A stretch of DNA of 38,649 bases from Acanthamoeba sp. SK_2022b (Eukaryota > Discosea > Longamoebia > Acanthamoebidae), in NCBI GenBank assembly GCA_027943245.1, contig JANDJZ010001761.1:1-38649 (forward strand), read 5' to 3'. Each line of letters begins with the position of its first letter. Position 1 is the stretch's first letter. The translations under genes and the position numbers were made by a program. Positions 17,016 to 25,754 of the stretch are shown in pieces. The notes under the pieces are model-generated. The model did no database searches. It saw only the letters and a program-made list of their open reading frames with translations, and was not told the origin of the DNA.

Positions 17016-18539
17016 ATGTCATTGGCGGTAATCTATAGCCGCGCCATCATCGGCGTTCAGGCCCCTTCAGTAACGGTGGAGGTGCATATCAGCAATGGCC
17101 TGCCCGGCCTGACGCTGGTCGGTCTGCCAGAAACCACGGTGAAAGAGGCGCGCGATCGGGTGCGCAGCGCCCTGATCAACAACGGTTTCACCTTTCCCGC
17201 CCGGCGCATCACCGTCAATTTGGCGCCCGCCGATCTGCCGAAAGAAGGCGGGCGTTACGATCTGCCGATAGCACTGGCGATCCTCGCCGCCTCCGAGCAA
17301 TTGCCCCTCGCACCGTTGGCGCGCTACGAGTTTCTTGGCGAGCTCGCACTGTCCGGCGCACTGCGCGCGGTCAGGGGCGCGATCCCGGCGGCGCTGGCGG
17401 CGGCTGACGCCGGGCGGCAACTGATCCTCTCGACGGACAACGCCGCCGAAGTCGGCCTGATTGCGCAGTCGCACTCCCATACCGCCCGGCACCTGTTGGA
17501 AGTCTGTGCCTTTCTGCTCGGCCAGGGCGAGCTGCCGGTGGCGGCCACGCCTCCCGCTGTGGACATCGCCTGCGACAACGCCGATCTGCGCGACATCATC
17601 GGCCAGGAACAGGCCAAGCGGGCTCTGGAGATCGCCGCCGCCGGCGGGCATAACCTGCTGCTGATTGGGCCGCCGGGCACCGGTAAAACCATGTTGGCCA
17701 GCCGCCTCACGGGCTTGCTGCCGCCGCTCACGGAGCATGAGGCGCTGGAAAGCCTGGCGGTCGCCAGCTTGCAGCACCATATCCCCGCAGCCCTACCATG
17801 GCGCCAGAGGCCGTTTCGCGCACCACATCACAGTGCATCGATGGCGGCGTTGGTCGGCGGCGGCTCACTGCCGCGCCCGGGTGAAATCTCTATGGCGCAT
17901 AACGGCGTGCTGTTTCTGGATGAGCTACCGGAATTCGAGCGTAAGGTGCTGGATGCGCTGCGTGAGCCGCTGGAGTCCGGCGAGATCGTAATTTCACGCG
18001 CCAACGCCAAGGTCTGTTTCCCCGCCAGAGTGCAGTTGATTGCGGCAATGAACCCCAGCCCGACCGGGCATTATCAGGGGTTACACAATCGCGCCTCGCC
18101 GCAGCAGGTATTGCGCTATCTGGCCCGGCTGTCAGGGCCTTTTCTCGACCGTTTCGATCTGTCTATCGAAGTGCCGCTGTTACCGCCGGGTACGCTCAGT
18201 CAGCGGAAAACGCATGGAGAAAGCAGTGAGAAAGTGCGGGAAAGGGTTCAACAGGCGCGCGCCCGGCAGCTCGAACGCGCCGGGAAAGTCAACGCGCTGT
18301 TGAGCAACCGCGAAGTGGAACGTGATTGCATTCTGCAGGCGGCAGACGCCGAGTTTTTGGAGGCAACATTAAACGCGCTGGGGTTATCGGTCCGCGCCTG
18401 GCAGCGCATTTTGAAAGTGGCGCGCACGCTGGCGGATTTGGCGGGGGATGCGGAGCTCAACAGGAGCCACCTCTGCGAAGCGCTGGGCTATCGCAGTATG
18501 GACCGTCTGCTGTTACAGCTGCATCGTAGTCTGGAATAG
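17016..18539 (+). CDS. comM: ComM/YifB branch-migration AAA+ helicase
   Basis: A 507-residue AAA+ protein of the Mg-chelatase-like YifB/ComM family. The N-terminal third is the ChlI/Lon-like beta-alpha fold (starting MSLAVIYSRAIIGV); Walker A GPPGTGKT lies at residues 218-225, Walker B VLFLDELPEF near 298-307, and the C-terminal helical domain ends with YRSMDRLLLQL. ComM of Vibrio and Haemophilus is a hexameric helicase that promotes branch migration during recombination of incoming DNA in natural transformation. The ATG at 17016 has AAGGAG upstream. It is convergent with maoP, as yifB and yifE are in E. coli, and the CRP-S-like site upstream suggests competence-type control. Confidence 0.95.
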   Translation: MSLAVIYSRAIIGVQAPSVTVEVHISNGLPGLTLVGLPETTVKEARDRVRSALINNGFTFPARRITVNLAPADLPKEGGRYDLPIALAILAASEQLPLAPLARYEFLGELALSGALRAVRGAIPAALAAADAGRQLILSTDNAAEVGLIAQSHSHTARHLLEVCAFLLGQGELPVAATPPAVDIACDNADLRDIIGQEQAKRALEIAAAGGHNLLLIGPPGTGKTMLASRLTGLLPPLTEHEALESLAVASLQHHIPAALPWRQRPFRAPHHSASMAALVGGGSLPRPGEISMAHNGVLFLDELPEFERKVLDALREPLESGEIVISRANAKVCFPARVQLIAAMNPSPTGHYQGLHNRASPQQVLRYLARLSGPFLDRFDLSIEVPLLPPGTLSQRKTHGESSEKVRERVQQARARQLERAGKVNALLSNREVERDCILQAADAEFLEATLNALGLSVRAWQRILKVARTLADLAGDAELNRSHLCEALGYRSMDRLLLQLHRSLE

Positions 18540-18562
18540 AAAATGGGGCCCGCAGGCCCCAT
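18538..18562. terminator. Bidirectional terminator between comM and maoP
   Basis: ATGGGGCC (18543-18550), loop CGCA, GGCCCCAT (18555-18562). On the minus strand the stem is followed by TTTCT, so it best serves maoP. On the plus strand it is followed by CGTCTTTA. Confidence 0.8.
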
Positions 18563-18567
18563 CGTCT

Positions 18568-18906
18568 TTAGTCGTCGCTGTCGCTGTAATCTTCTACTGC
18601 GTCAGCCTGCGGTTTACCGCCGGACAGAGTATGGAATTTCTTCGGGCGACGTGTGCGCGCCAGATATTTAGCCCATACTTTTTCCTGCTCGGTAGCCGCT
18701 TCGCGCTCACCGCGGCACACTGCGACGAACAGCTGTTCTTCTTCAGTGACCGGCTGACGTTTGCCCGAGTCCAGCTCGTTAAACGCGTAGCCGAAGCGCT
18801 CTAGCAATTGCGCCTCTTTAATGGTGAAATCGCCGTGACGGGAGAACCCGCGAGGGTAATGTTTATTATCAAAAAAACGATTGGTCGTGGTGAAGCTATC
18901 CGCCAT
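18568..18906 (-). CDS. maoP: Macrodomain Ori organisation protein MaoP (YifE)
   Basis: A 112-residue protein almost co-linear with E. coli YifE/MaoP ([36 protein letters not shown] and the acidic end EDYSDSDD). In E. coli, MaoP acts with a nearby DNA site, maoS, to constrain the Ori region of the chromosome into a macrodomain; it belongs to the set of proteins that co-occur with Dam, SeqA, MukBEF and MatP. The conserved start at 18906 is chosen over a longer frame from 18990 that runs into the hdfR promoter. It is divergent from hdfR and convergent with comM, as in E. coli. Confidence 0.95.
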   Translation of the reverse strand: MADSFTTTNRFFDNKHYPRGFSRHGDFTIKEAQLLERFGYAFNELDSGKRQPVTEEEQLFVAVCRGEREAATEQEKVWAKYLARTRRPKKFHTLSGGKPQADAVEDYSDSDD

Positions 18907-18966
18907 CTGACACGCTCCTAATTCTCTTATGGCCGTGCTGTTTATGGCGCGGAGTATTAGATAGGC

Positions 18967-18995
18967 TTGACAGCGTGTAAAACAAAACATTTAAA
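18967..18995 (+). promoter_or_regulatory. hdfR promoter in the maoP-hdfR intergenic region
   Basis: TTGACA (18967-18972), 17 bases, TTTAAA (18990-18995), pointing to hdfR with a start near 19003. The 119-bp gap 18907-19025 also carries the maoP promoter and is the place to look for the maoS site, whose exact sequence I cannot recall. Confidence 0.65.
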
Positions 18996-19025
18996 TCTTA
19001 ACGACAAATTTTTTTGGAGATAGGT

Positions 19026-19853
19026 GTGGATACCGAATTACTGAAAACCTTTTTGGAGGTCAGTAGAACGCGTCACTTTGGCAGAGCCGCAGAATCTTTG
19101 TACTTAACGCAGTCCGCGGTCAGTTTCCGCATCCGTCAGTTAGAAAACCAGCTGGGCGCAAATTTATTTACCCGTCATCGCAATAATATCCGCCTGACAC
19201 CTGCCGGTGAGCGGCTTCTGCCCTATGCCGAGAGCCTGATGAACACCTGGCAGCTGGCGAAGAAGGAGGTCGTGCGTTCGCTGCAACACACCGAGTTGTC
19301 GATCGGCGCGACCGCTTCGCTGTGGGAAGCCTATCTGACCCCCTGGTTGCAGGCGCTCTATCAACAACGCGAGGCGCTACAGCTCGAAGCCAGGGTGGCA
19401 TTAAGGCACTCTTTGGTAAAACAACTGCATGAAAGGCAGCTCGATTTACTGATCACCACTGAACCGCCGAAGATGGATGAATTGGCCAGCCAGCAGCTGA
19501 GCAATTTCTCATTACGCCTGTTCTCATCCGCGCATCGTGATAAACAAGCCCCAATGCCCTACATCAAGCTGGAATGGGGAGCCGACTTTCACCAACAGGA
19601 AAGCCGCATGCTGGAAGGCGATAACGTGCCGGTGCTCACCACTACCTCCGCTCACCTGACGCGTCAGCTGCTGGAAACCACGGGCGGATGCGCTTTCCTG
19701 CCCAGCCAGTGGGAACAAGAGTACCCACAGCTGGTGGCCTCCGCTGAGATCCCACCGATTATCCGCCCACTGTATGCCGTCTGGTTGCAAAACAGCGATC
19801 AACAGCCTTTGATTCGGCAATTACTTAAAATACCTTTAAATACCGCAGCCTAA
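19026..19853 (+). CDS. hdfR: LysR-type regulator HdfR
   Basis: A 275-residue LysR-family regulator. The first 60 residues are practically the same as in E. coli HdfR ([20 protein letters not shown], then [19 protein letters not shown]), which represses the flagellar master operon flhDC and activates gltBD and std fimbrial functions in relatives. The start is the GTG at 19026, with GGAG six bases before it; E. coli hdfR is also annotated from GTG. The inducer-binding half is more divergent. It is preceded by a good sigma-70 promoter and convergent with tRNA-Trp. Confidence 0.95.
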   Translation: MDTELLKTFLEVSRTRHFGRAAESLYLTQSAVSFRIRQLENQLGANLFTRHRNNIRLTPAGERLLPYAESLMNTWQLAKKEVVRSLQHTELSIGATASLWEAYLTPWLQALYQQREALQLEARVALRHSLVKQLHERQLDLLITTEPPKMDELASQQLSNFSLRLFSSAHRDKQAPMPYIKLEWGADFHQQESRMLEGDNVPVLTTTSAHLTRQLLETTGGCAFLPSQWEQEYPQLVASAEIPPIIRPLYAVWLQNSDQQPLIRQLLKIPLNTAA

Positions 19854-20074
19854 AGCGTTATGGCGGCCTTAAACGCCGTCATCGTGGTCATGACTGTCTA
19901 TCAAGCAAAAACGCGCTCATCGCCTTCTGAGAGGAGATAATGCAAAACAGCAAGGGAGTCAGGAGATCACGGGGGTAAAGATCGGAAGAAGATGGGGCAA
20001 CCAGGATCGGGCAAACATCGGCACATAGCGCCCATGCGTTCTGTTTCAGAGCGGTAAGGATGAAAAACGATAGG

Positions 20075-20106
20075 CAAAAAAAAACCCTTTGCTTTCGCAA
20101 AGGGTT
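20075..20106 (-). terminator. Terminator of tRNA-Trp
   Basis: On the minus strand AACCCTTTGC, loop GAAA, GCAAAGGGTT, then a run of T (arms 20097-20106 and 20083-20092). It begins seven bases after the tRNA 3' end. Confidence 0.92.
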
Positions 20107-20113
20107 CTTAATA

Positions 20114-20189
20114 TGGCAGGGGCGGAGAGACTCGAACTCGCGACACCCGGTTTTGGAGACCGGTGCTCTACCAACTGAGCTACGCCCCT
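20114..20189 (-). tRNA. trpT: tRNA-Trp (CCA anticodon)
   Basis: A 76-base cloverleaf on the minus strand: acceptor AGGGGCG pairing with CGCCCCT, discriminator G, encoded CCA end, D arm with GCTCAGTTGGTAGAGC, anticodon loop CTCCAAA flanked by CCGGT and ACCGG, and T loop TTCGAGT. It differs from E. coli tRNA-Trp at a few positions. In the T stem (GCGAG against CTCTC) the second pair is C-U, where E. coli has G-U. In E. coli this gene ends the rrnC operon; here there is no rRNA gene or tRNA-Asp upstream. Confidence 0.97.
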
Positions 20190-20203
20190 AAATCTCGCTT
20201 AAC

Positions 20204-20232
20204 ATTATGCCTGCTAATAAAGCAGGCATAAT
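20204..20232. other. Perfect 12-bp inverted repeat between murI and tRNA-Trp
   Basis: ATTATGCCTGCT (20204-20215), loop AATAA, AGCAGGCATAAT (20221-20232). On the plus strand it is followed by a T-rich run, on the minus strand it is not. It may stop transcripts near murI, or be a remnant at the junction where an rRNA operon would be expected. The TRNA-Trp promoter must lie in this 84-bp gap unless murI transcripts read through. Confidence 0.55.
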
Positions 20233-20273
20233 TAATATTTTTTCCGACCGTTGAATGTTTAACCAAAACACCG

Positions 20274-21137
20274 TTAAAGCGGCAGTTTTTTCAACGATTT
20301 AAAGCCGTAGCCCTGCAAAACGGGCAATAAAGCGTCAGTATCTTCATTTAACGCCATGCAATACGCCAGATTCTCTTCCTGGCTCGAGACCAGATTTTCC
20401 TGCGTCGAGATGAGCCAGGCGGTACGACGGGCAATCGCCGCACCGGAATCCACCAGCCGGGTGCCTTCCGGCAACACCTGCATCAGCTCTTCAGCTAATA
20501 GAGGAAAATGGGTGCAGCCCAGCACGACGGTATCCGGCGGCTCGCGCATGCTCAGCCACGGATGCAGGATCTTCTTCAGCACCGGCAGCGGCACGGCTTC
20601 ACCGTGCAGCTTGGCCTCCGCCAGCTCCACCAGCTCTGAAGAGCCCAGCAGCTCAATCTTGCAGTCGGTAGCGAAACGGGAAATCAGTTCGTGGGTGTAG
20701 CTGCGCTGTACGGTGCCGCGAGTCGCCAACAGGCCGACAATGCCATTGACGGTAAGACGGGCAGCAGGCTTGATGGCGGGTACCACGCCCACGACCGGGA
20801 AACTGAAGCGCTCGCGCAGGGCCGGCAAAGAGACGGTGCTGGCAGTGTTACAGGCAATGACGACAATCGCCAGAGGATGCCGCTGCTGCACTGCGCCGAC
20901 AATCTCCACCACGCGCTCAACGATAAACTCTTCGGACTTCTCGCCGTAGGGGAACGCCACGTTGTCGAAAGCGTATATATAGTGGAGATCCGGCAGCAAC
21001 TGCCGAATCTCTTGATATACCGACAGCCCGCCGACGCCGGAATCGAAAACCAGCACCGTCGGGCGAGGTGTGGCGGTGCTGTTAGAAGGTATAGCTTCCA
21101 GTGAGGTAGTATTCTCTTCCTGGAGTAGCGTAGCCAT
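20274..21137 (-). CDS. murI: Glutamate racemase
   Basis: A 287-residue glutamate racemase that supplies D-glutamate for peptidoglycan. The two catalytic cysteines sit in [10 protein letters not shown] (C96) and [10 protein letters not shown] (C208), and the [10 protein letters not shown] start of the domain is intact. The N-terminal extension of about 25 residues before [11 protein letters not shown] is typical of the enterobacterial enzyme, which is activated by the precursor UDP-MurNAc-Ala. The ATG at 21137 matches the E. coli start and overlaps the 3' end of btuB by 56 bases, the same kind of overlap as in E. coli. No separate promoter was seen, so it is probably co-transcribed with btuB. 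Confidence 0.97.
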   Translation of the reverse strand: MATLLQEENTTSLEAIPSNSTATPRPTVLVFDSGVGGLSVYQEIRQLLPDLHYIYAFDNVAFPYGEKSEEFIVERVVEIVGAVQQRHPLAIVVIACNTASTVSLPALRERFSFPVVGVVPAIKPAARLTVNGIVGLLATRGTVQRSYTHELISRFATDCKIELLGSSELVELAEAKLHGEAVPLPVLKKILHPWLSMREPPDTVVLGCTHFPLLAEELMQVLPEGTRLVDSGAAIARRTAWLISTQENLVSSQEENLAYCMALNEDTDALLPVLQGYGFKSLKKLPL

Positions 21138-22974
21138 AGGCCGTCTCATAATCTTTATCAAACAGGTTGGCAATTCTACCACGAACTGTCAGATGAGATG
21201 TGACCGGATACGAAACTGCGAGATCCCACAGGCTCACGCCGCCAAGTTTAACCGTACGCGTAGTGTAGCCGCTGTAATCACCGTCGTAGCGCTCTCCCAG
21301 ATACTGGTAGGTTACCGCCCAGTCAAAGTCATACAACTGCCAGTCCAGCTCATATTTCACCTGCTGTTTGGCACGGCGCAGCAGCACTTCGTTGGTCTTG
21401 GCGTTACGAGGGTCGACATAGTCATAGCCAATCTGGTGCGTCAGCGGGCCGGTATCAAAAGACGCCGTCGCTTCAATACCTTTAATCCTTGCCTGATTAA
21501 CATTGTAATAGGCAGAACCTGAACCGCTTGATGCATAGCTGATCAGATTATCTATATCATTGCGATAACCGCTGACGCGCCAGGTAACCGGGCCGGTCAG
21601 CCCCTCAAATCCCCCTTCCCACTGTTTGCTTTCTTCCGGTTTCAAATCCGGATTGCCGCCAAAGCTGCCGTACTGTTGCCCCAAATTCGGCGCTTTAAAC
21701 GCAGTACCATAAGACGCGATGGCACGATAGCCCTCAACAAACTCCCAAGCCACGCTGGTTTGCCAAGTGCCATGCCAACCAAACTGCGAGTTATCGTCAC
21801 CGCGCACCGCACCTTCCAAAGTAAAGGCATCCACTTGTTGCTGCGCCGTCAGATAAAGCCCGGTATTACGTTGGCTCTTGCTATCAGTGATGTAAGCCGT
21901 ACCCGGCTCGATTTTCTGATTCTGCCAATCGACACCCGTACTGATATGGCCTTGAGCAACCTGGAACGTATTGCCCCACTGCACATTGTATTGCGTGGAA
22001 TCATCCAGGGTTGCAGATGCAGAATAAGGGCCGTATTTGGGATCATAGTTATAGTCTTTGGTATGGCTATAGCTCGCGATCAACTGCGCAGCATAGATGC
22101 CGTCCTGATAGCGCAGACCGCTATCCCAACTTTGGCTATAGAGTTGGCGAGTGTCGGGCAACGCATCCAAATGTGCCGGATCCGCATAACTGTAATTACC
22201 GTCATAAGCCGTGCGATTGTCATAACCATAGCCACGAACAAAGCCGCTGAACGCCTCATTGAACTTGTGCTCAATGCCACCATACAGAGATTTGCTCATG
22301 AAACCGTCGCGGTCAGGCTGCGCCGGATTGCCGAAGCTGTCCGGCAAATTAGCCACTACATCATACCCTTTGGTATAAGTGTAATTCCCTGCCACCGTCG
22401 CCACGGTGCTGTCGCCAAGCTGTTGCTGGGTCGACGCGTCATAGGCCTGATAGCCGTTGGAGCCGACGCCTGCAGAGAGCGTAGTACCGTTCTTTTCACG
22501 CGTGGTGATGATGTTGACCACACCACCGATGGCGTCGGAACCGTACACCGCCGAGCGCGGGCCGCGAATGTATTCGACTTTCTGCACCAGCGAAATCGGG
22601 ATTTGGCTGAGATCGGAAGAGCCGCTGACGCCCGCCTGGTTAAGGCGAATGCCGTCGATCAATACCAAGACATGGCTGGAGTTGGTGCCGCGAATAAACA
22701 GTGAGCTCTTTTGCCCCAGCCCGCCGTTTTGGCCGATGTCCACGCCCGGCAAACGGCGCATCACGTCGGTCAGGCTCTTGGCCTGCCAACGATCGATATC
22801 GTTACGGGTGACGATAGAAGTCGGCGCCAGCACGGAAGAAACCGGCTGCGGGAAGCGGTTGGCGGTCACCACCAGGTTATCGCCATTCGTGGCTGTCGTG
22901 TTGTCTTGCGCCCATCCAGAAAAAGCCGTGACGGAGGAGACCACCGCCAGCAGCGTATTTTTTGTAATTGTCAT
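21082..22974 (-). CDS. btuB: TonB-dependent vitamin B12 outer-membrane receptor
   Basis: A 630-residue outer-membrane beta-barrel that imports cobalamin using TonB-ExbBD energy. It has a signal peptide (about residues 1-22, cut after GWA), a TonB box in GDNLVVTAN near residues 31-39, a plug domain with [19 protein letters not shown] and [17 protein letters not shown], and a 22-strand barrel ending in the aromatic YYLTGSYTF required for outer-membrane assembly. The ATG at 22974 follows the SD-containing hairpin of the B12 riboswitch. A slightly longer frame from 22989 would start inside that hairpin. Confidence 0.97.
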   Translation of the reverse strand: MTITKNTLLAVVSSVTAFSGWAQDNTTATNGDNLVVTANRFPQPVSSVLAPTSIVTRNDIDRWQAKSLTDVMRRLPGVDIGQNGGLGQKSSLFIRGTNSSHVLVLIDGIRLNQAGVSGSSDLSQIPISLVQKVEYIRGPRSAVYGSDAIGGVVNIITTREKNGTTLSAGVGSNGYQAYDASTQQQLGDSTVATVAGNYTYTKGYDVVANLPDSFGNPAQPDRDGFMSKSLYGGIEHKFNEAFSGFVRGYGYDNRTAYDGNYSYADPAHLDALPDTRQLYSQSWDSGLRYQDGIYAAQLIASYSHTKDYNYDPKYGPYSASATLDDSTQYNVQWGNTFQVAQGHISTGVDWQNQKIEPGTAYITDSKSQRNTGLYLTAQQQVDAFTLEGAVRGDDNSQFGWHGTWQTSVAWEFVEGYRAIASYGTAFKAPNLGQQYGSFGGNPDLKPEESKQWEGGFEGLTGPVTWRVSGYRNDIDNLISYASSGSGSAYYNVNQARIKGIEATASFDTGPLTHQIGYDYVDPRNAKTNEVLLRRAKQQVKYELDWQLYDFDWAVTYQYLGERYDGDYSGYTTRTVKLGGVSLWDLAVSYPVTSHLTVRGRIANLFDKDYETAYGYATPGREYYLTGSYTF

Positions 22975-22981
22975 GAGAAAA

Positions 22982-23006
22982 GCATCCAAACTTAATTGGC
23001 GGATGC
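22982..23006 (-). promoter_or_regulatory. RBS-sequestering hairpin of the btuB leader
   Basis: GCATCC (23006-23001 on the minus strand) pairs with GGATGC (22987-22982), which contains the ribosome binding site seven bases before the ATG. E. coli btuB has a matching hairpin by which cobalamin binding blocks translation. Confidence 0.8.
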
Positions 23007-23057
23007 CGCAGGATCATGGCCGGTAGTTCGCGACGGCCACGGACATTGCGACGTAAC

Positions 23058-23247
23058 ACCGGCAGGTCTTCGGGCTTGGGATTTGCGGGCCGCGGGGTGC
23101 GACCGGCAACGGGCGATGACTTCCCATCCTGCAGTGGACAGTGTCTGCGTCGAAACGCTATCGCCGTGACTTCCCCTTACCGCTGCGCGTCAGCTCCGGA
23201 TTCACACCGGATTCCCTTTTCACTCGCTGCTTGAGGCCGGACGGCAA
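23058..23247 (-). ncRNA. Cobalamin riboswitch of btuB
   Basis: The leader carries the conserved B12 elements in order on the minus strand: AAAAGGGAATCCGGTG followed by GAATCCGGAGCTGACGC (about 23222-23184), GCGCAGCGGTAAGG (23190-23175), a CACTG element (about 23145-23130), GGGAAGTC, and the B12 box AAGCCCGAAGACCTGCCGG (about 23078-23060). These match the E. coli btuB leader almost base for base in the core. Binding of adenosylcobalamin should close the downstream hairpin at 22982-23006 and stop btuB translation. Confidence 0.93.
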
Positions 23248-23378
23248 TGCTACGATCAATGAAAATAGATGTCTAGACTGCTACTAATGTTACAAATAAT
23301 AAACGCGACAAAACTGGACTTCACGGGCTGATTCCCTACAATCCCCGCTGATCAAATTTGCCTGACGAGAAGACACAC
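23248..23378. other. btuB/trmA divergent promoter region
   Basis: Together with the btuB leader this makes a stretch of about 400 bp without protein genes. The AT-rich part (23260-23320) must hold both promoters. On the minus strand TTGTCG with ATTAGT 17 bases later is a weak btuB candidate; no clear trmA promoter was found. Confidence 0.4.
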
Positions 23379-24482
23379 ATGACGCCCGAGAATTTGCCTA
23401 TTGAACGTTACGATGACCAACTGGCGGAGAAAGTCGCCCGCCTGAAGACGTTGATGTCACCGTTCGCGGCGCCCGAGCCGGAAGTGTTCCGCTCGCCAGT
23501 CGACCACTACCGCATGCGCGCCGAATTTCGCATCTGGCACGACGCGGACGACATGTACCACATCATGTTCGATCAGCAGACCAAGCAGCGTATTCGCGTC
23601 GATCAATTCCCGGCCGCCAGCGAACTGATCAACCGCCTGATGAGCGCCCTGATCGCCGCGCTGAAACCGGAGCCGATCCTGCGCCACAAGCTGTTCCAGA
23701 TCGATTATCTGTCGACGCAAAGCGGCAAAATCATCGCCTCGCTGCTGTACCACCGCAAGCTGGATGACGTTTGGCAACGGCGCGCCGAGCAGCTGCGTGA
23801 CGAACTGCGCGCTCAGGGTTTCGACCTGCAGCTGATCGGCCGGGCGTCGAAGACCAAAATCATGCTCGACCAGGATTATGTCGACGAAGTGCTGCCGGTC
23901 GCCGGCCGCGACATGATCTACCGCCAGGTGGAAAACAGCTTCACTCAGCCCAACGCGGCCATGAACGTGCAGATGCTGGAATGGGCGCTGGCGGTGACCG
24001 CCGGTTCCAAAGGCGATTTGCTGGAGCTGTATTGCGGCAACGGCAACTTCTCGCTGGCGCTGGCGCGCAATTTCGAGCGCGTGCTGGCGACCGAGATCGC
24101 CAAACCGTCGGTGGCGGCGGCGCAATACAACATCGCTGCCAACCATATCGACAATGTGCAGATCATCCGCATGGCGGCGGAAGATTTCACCCAGGCGATG
24201 AACGGGGTGCGCGAATTCAACCGGTTGAAGGGCATCGATCTGAGCGGTTACAACTGCGAGACAATTTTCGTCGATCCGCCGCGCAGCGGGCTGGACGATG
24301 AAACGGTGAAGATGGTGCAGGCCTACCCGCGCATTCTGTATATCTCATGCAACCCGGAAACGCTGTGCGCCAACCTGGAAACGCTGCAGGCCACGCACCG
24401 GGTCAGCCGCCTGGCGCTGTTCGATCAGTTCCCGTATACCCATCACATGGAATGCGGCGTGCTGCTGGAAAAGCGCTGCTGA
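23379..24482 (+). CDS. trmA: tRNA (uracil-5-)-methyltransferase
   Basis: A 367-residue SAM-dependent enzyme that makes ribothymidine at position 54 of the T loop of nearly all tRNAs (E. coli TrmA is 366). The SAM motif [15 protein letters not shown], the [11 protein letters not shown] motif, and the nucleophilic cysteine C324 in [11 protein letters not shown] are in place, with the general-base glutamate in the final HHMECG. The ATG at 23379 gives the conserved MTPENLPIE start. It is divergent from btuB and convergent with yijD, as in E. coli. Confidence 0.97.
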   Translation: MTPENLPIERYDDQLAEKVARLKTLMSPFAAPEPEVFRSPVDHYRMRAEFRIWHDADDMYHIMFDQQTKQRIRVDQFPAASELINRLMSALIAALKPEPILRHKLFQIDYLSTQSGKIIASLLYHRKLDDVWQRRAEQLRDELRAQGFDLQLIGRASKTKIMLDQDYVDEVLPVAGRDMIYRQVENSFTQPNAAMNVQMLEWALAVTAGSKGDLLELYCGNGNFSLALARNFERVLATEIAKPSVAAAQYNIAANHIDNVQIIRMAAEDFTQAMNGVREFNRLKGIDLSGYNCETIFVDPPRSGLDDETVKMVQAYPRILYISCNPETLCANLETLQATHRVSRLALFDQFPYTHHMECGVLLEKRC

Positions 24483-24489
24483 TACGACA

Positions 24490-24510
24490 GGGGCGCCATC
24501 ATGGCGCCCC
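24490..24510. terminator. Hairpin between trmA and yijD
   Basis: GGGGCGCCA (24490-24498), loop TCA, TGGCGCCCC (24502-24510), in the 34-bp gap between two convergent genes. There is no U-tract, but the stem is strong. Confidence 0.6.
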
Positions 24511-24516
24511 GTTGCA

Positions 24517-24891
24517 TTACGACTCTTGAGTCGGCGCATCCGGCGCCTTGCGCGCCTTCAGTTTGACTCCGATCCACAGCACCAACGCCACGCAGATTAC
24601 CGACGGCAGGAAGTTGGAACCGATCTGCGGGTATTCTGCGCGCACGATGGCGCTGTACATCAGCAGCCCCAGCAGGAAACAGGCCGCCGCCAGCTTCGGC
24701 ATGCCGTCCGGCATGGCGCGGTTCAGGTAACGCTGATGCAGGCAGTACACCGCCAGCACCAACGCGATCAGCGGGAAGATCGAAAACGGCACCACCGAGC
24801 TGAACAGCGCGGCAAACGAACCGTTGATCGAAAGGCCGGCAATCAACGCCAGCAGTAAGGTGCCATTTTCACGGCCTGGTTTTTCCATCAT
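24517..24891 (-). CDS. yijD: Inner-membrane protein YijD (DUF1422)
   Basis: A 124-residue membrane protein that follows E. coli YijD (119) closely: [23 protein letters not shown], then [21 protein letters not shown] and [19 protein letters not shown] stretches. About four hydrophobic segments are visible. Function unknown. Two ATG codons in tandem (24891 and 24888) can start it. It follows fabR by 12 bp on the same strand and is surely in one operon with it, as in E. coli. Confidence 0.92.
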   Translation of the reverse strand: MMEKPGRENGTLLLALIAGLSINGSFAALFSSVVPFSIFPLIALVLAVYCLHQRYLNRAMPDGMPKLAAACFLLGLLMYSAIVRAEYPQIGSNFLPSVICVALVLWIGVKLKARKAPDAPTQES

Positions 24892-24903
24892 TTTTTACCT
24901 TTT

Positions 24904-25536
24904 TTATACGTGGGACACAGAAGCTTTTTCTTGTTCGCGACGATACCAGTAATACGCCCCTTTGGAGATCATCCGCAGCTGCAGCACCAGCCGTTCTTCC
25001 AGCTGCTGCCGCTGCTCGACGTCGATATCCAGCGCTTCCGCGCCGGCGCTGAACACGATGGTGACCATCGCTTCCGCCTGCGCTTCGGTAAAGCTGCGCG
25101 GCATGTGATTTTCCAACTCGAGGTAGTCCGCCAGTTCGGCGATGAAATGCTGGATCTCGCGCGCCACCGCCGCACGGAATGCCGCCGACGTGCCGGAGCG
25201 CTCGCGCAGCAGCAGGCGGAAGGCGTTCGGGTTGTTGCCGATAAATTCCATAAAGGTGGACACCGAGGTGCGGATCACGCTGCCGCCCTTGGCGATGCGT
25301 TGGCGCGCCTGGCGCATCAACTGACGCAGCATCAGGCCGCTTTCGTCCACCATGGTCAGCCCCAGCTCATCCACATCGCGGAAATGGCGGTAAAACGACG
25401 TGGGCGCGATGCCCGCCTCGCGTGAAACTTCTCGCAGGCTCAGGCTGGCGAAGCTGCGTTCGGCGCTCAGCTGGCTGAATGCGGCTTCGATCAGGGAACG
25501 ACGAGTCCGTTCTTTTTGTTGTGCTCTGACGCCCAT
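24904..25536 (-). CDS. fabR: TetR-family fatty-acid regulator FabR
   Basis: A 210-residue TetR-family repressor nearly identical to E. coli FabR through its DNA-binding domain ([20 protein letters not shown]) and ligand domain. FabR senses the ratio of unsaturated to saturated acyl thioesters and represses fabB and, weakly, fabA. Its C-terminal end ([10 protein letters not shown]) is shorter and diverges from E. coli. The ATG at 25536 (MGVRAQQ) is chosen because it matches E. coli and has GGAT at a good distance; an in-frame ATG two codons earlier at 25542 is also possible. It is divergent from sthA. Confidence 0.96.
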   Translation of the reverse strand: MGVRAQQKERTRRSLIEAAFSQLSAERSFASLSLREVSREAGIAPTSFYRHFRDVDELGLTMVDESGLMLRQLMRQARQRIAKGGSVIRTSVSTFMEFIGNNPNAFRLLLRERSGTSAAFRAAVAREIQHFIAELADYLELENHMPRSFTEAQAEAMVTIVFSAGAEALDIDVEQRQQLEERLVLQLRMISKGAYYWYRREQEKASVSHV

Positions 25537-25754
25537 ATGCATATCCGGATAGGTTCCATTCTCTCAGTCTAACGCCCTAGACTCGGCAATATAGCAAATT
25601 TTATTGCAACAGCATTTATACTAACGCGCTCTATCACACTTCCGCCCTGAGCCGATTGTGCTTTGCCTCAAAAAGCCTAATGGTGATTGGGTGAGCAGCG
25701 CTATGATGTTAAGATACCGTTGTAATCTTGTATAAAAAAACAGGTCTCTCCTAC

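Noticed and set aside
16808..17038. Small plus-strand reading frame of 76 codons ahead of comM
   Set aside because: No recognisable domain, no ribosome binding site, and it runs over the CRP-S-like site and into the comM start in another frame.
19888..20100. Small minus-strand reading frame of 70 codons with a hydrophobic start
   Set aside because: It begins within the tRNA-Trp terminator, has no ribosome binding site and no family likeness; its signal-peptide look is probably chance.
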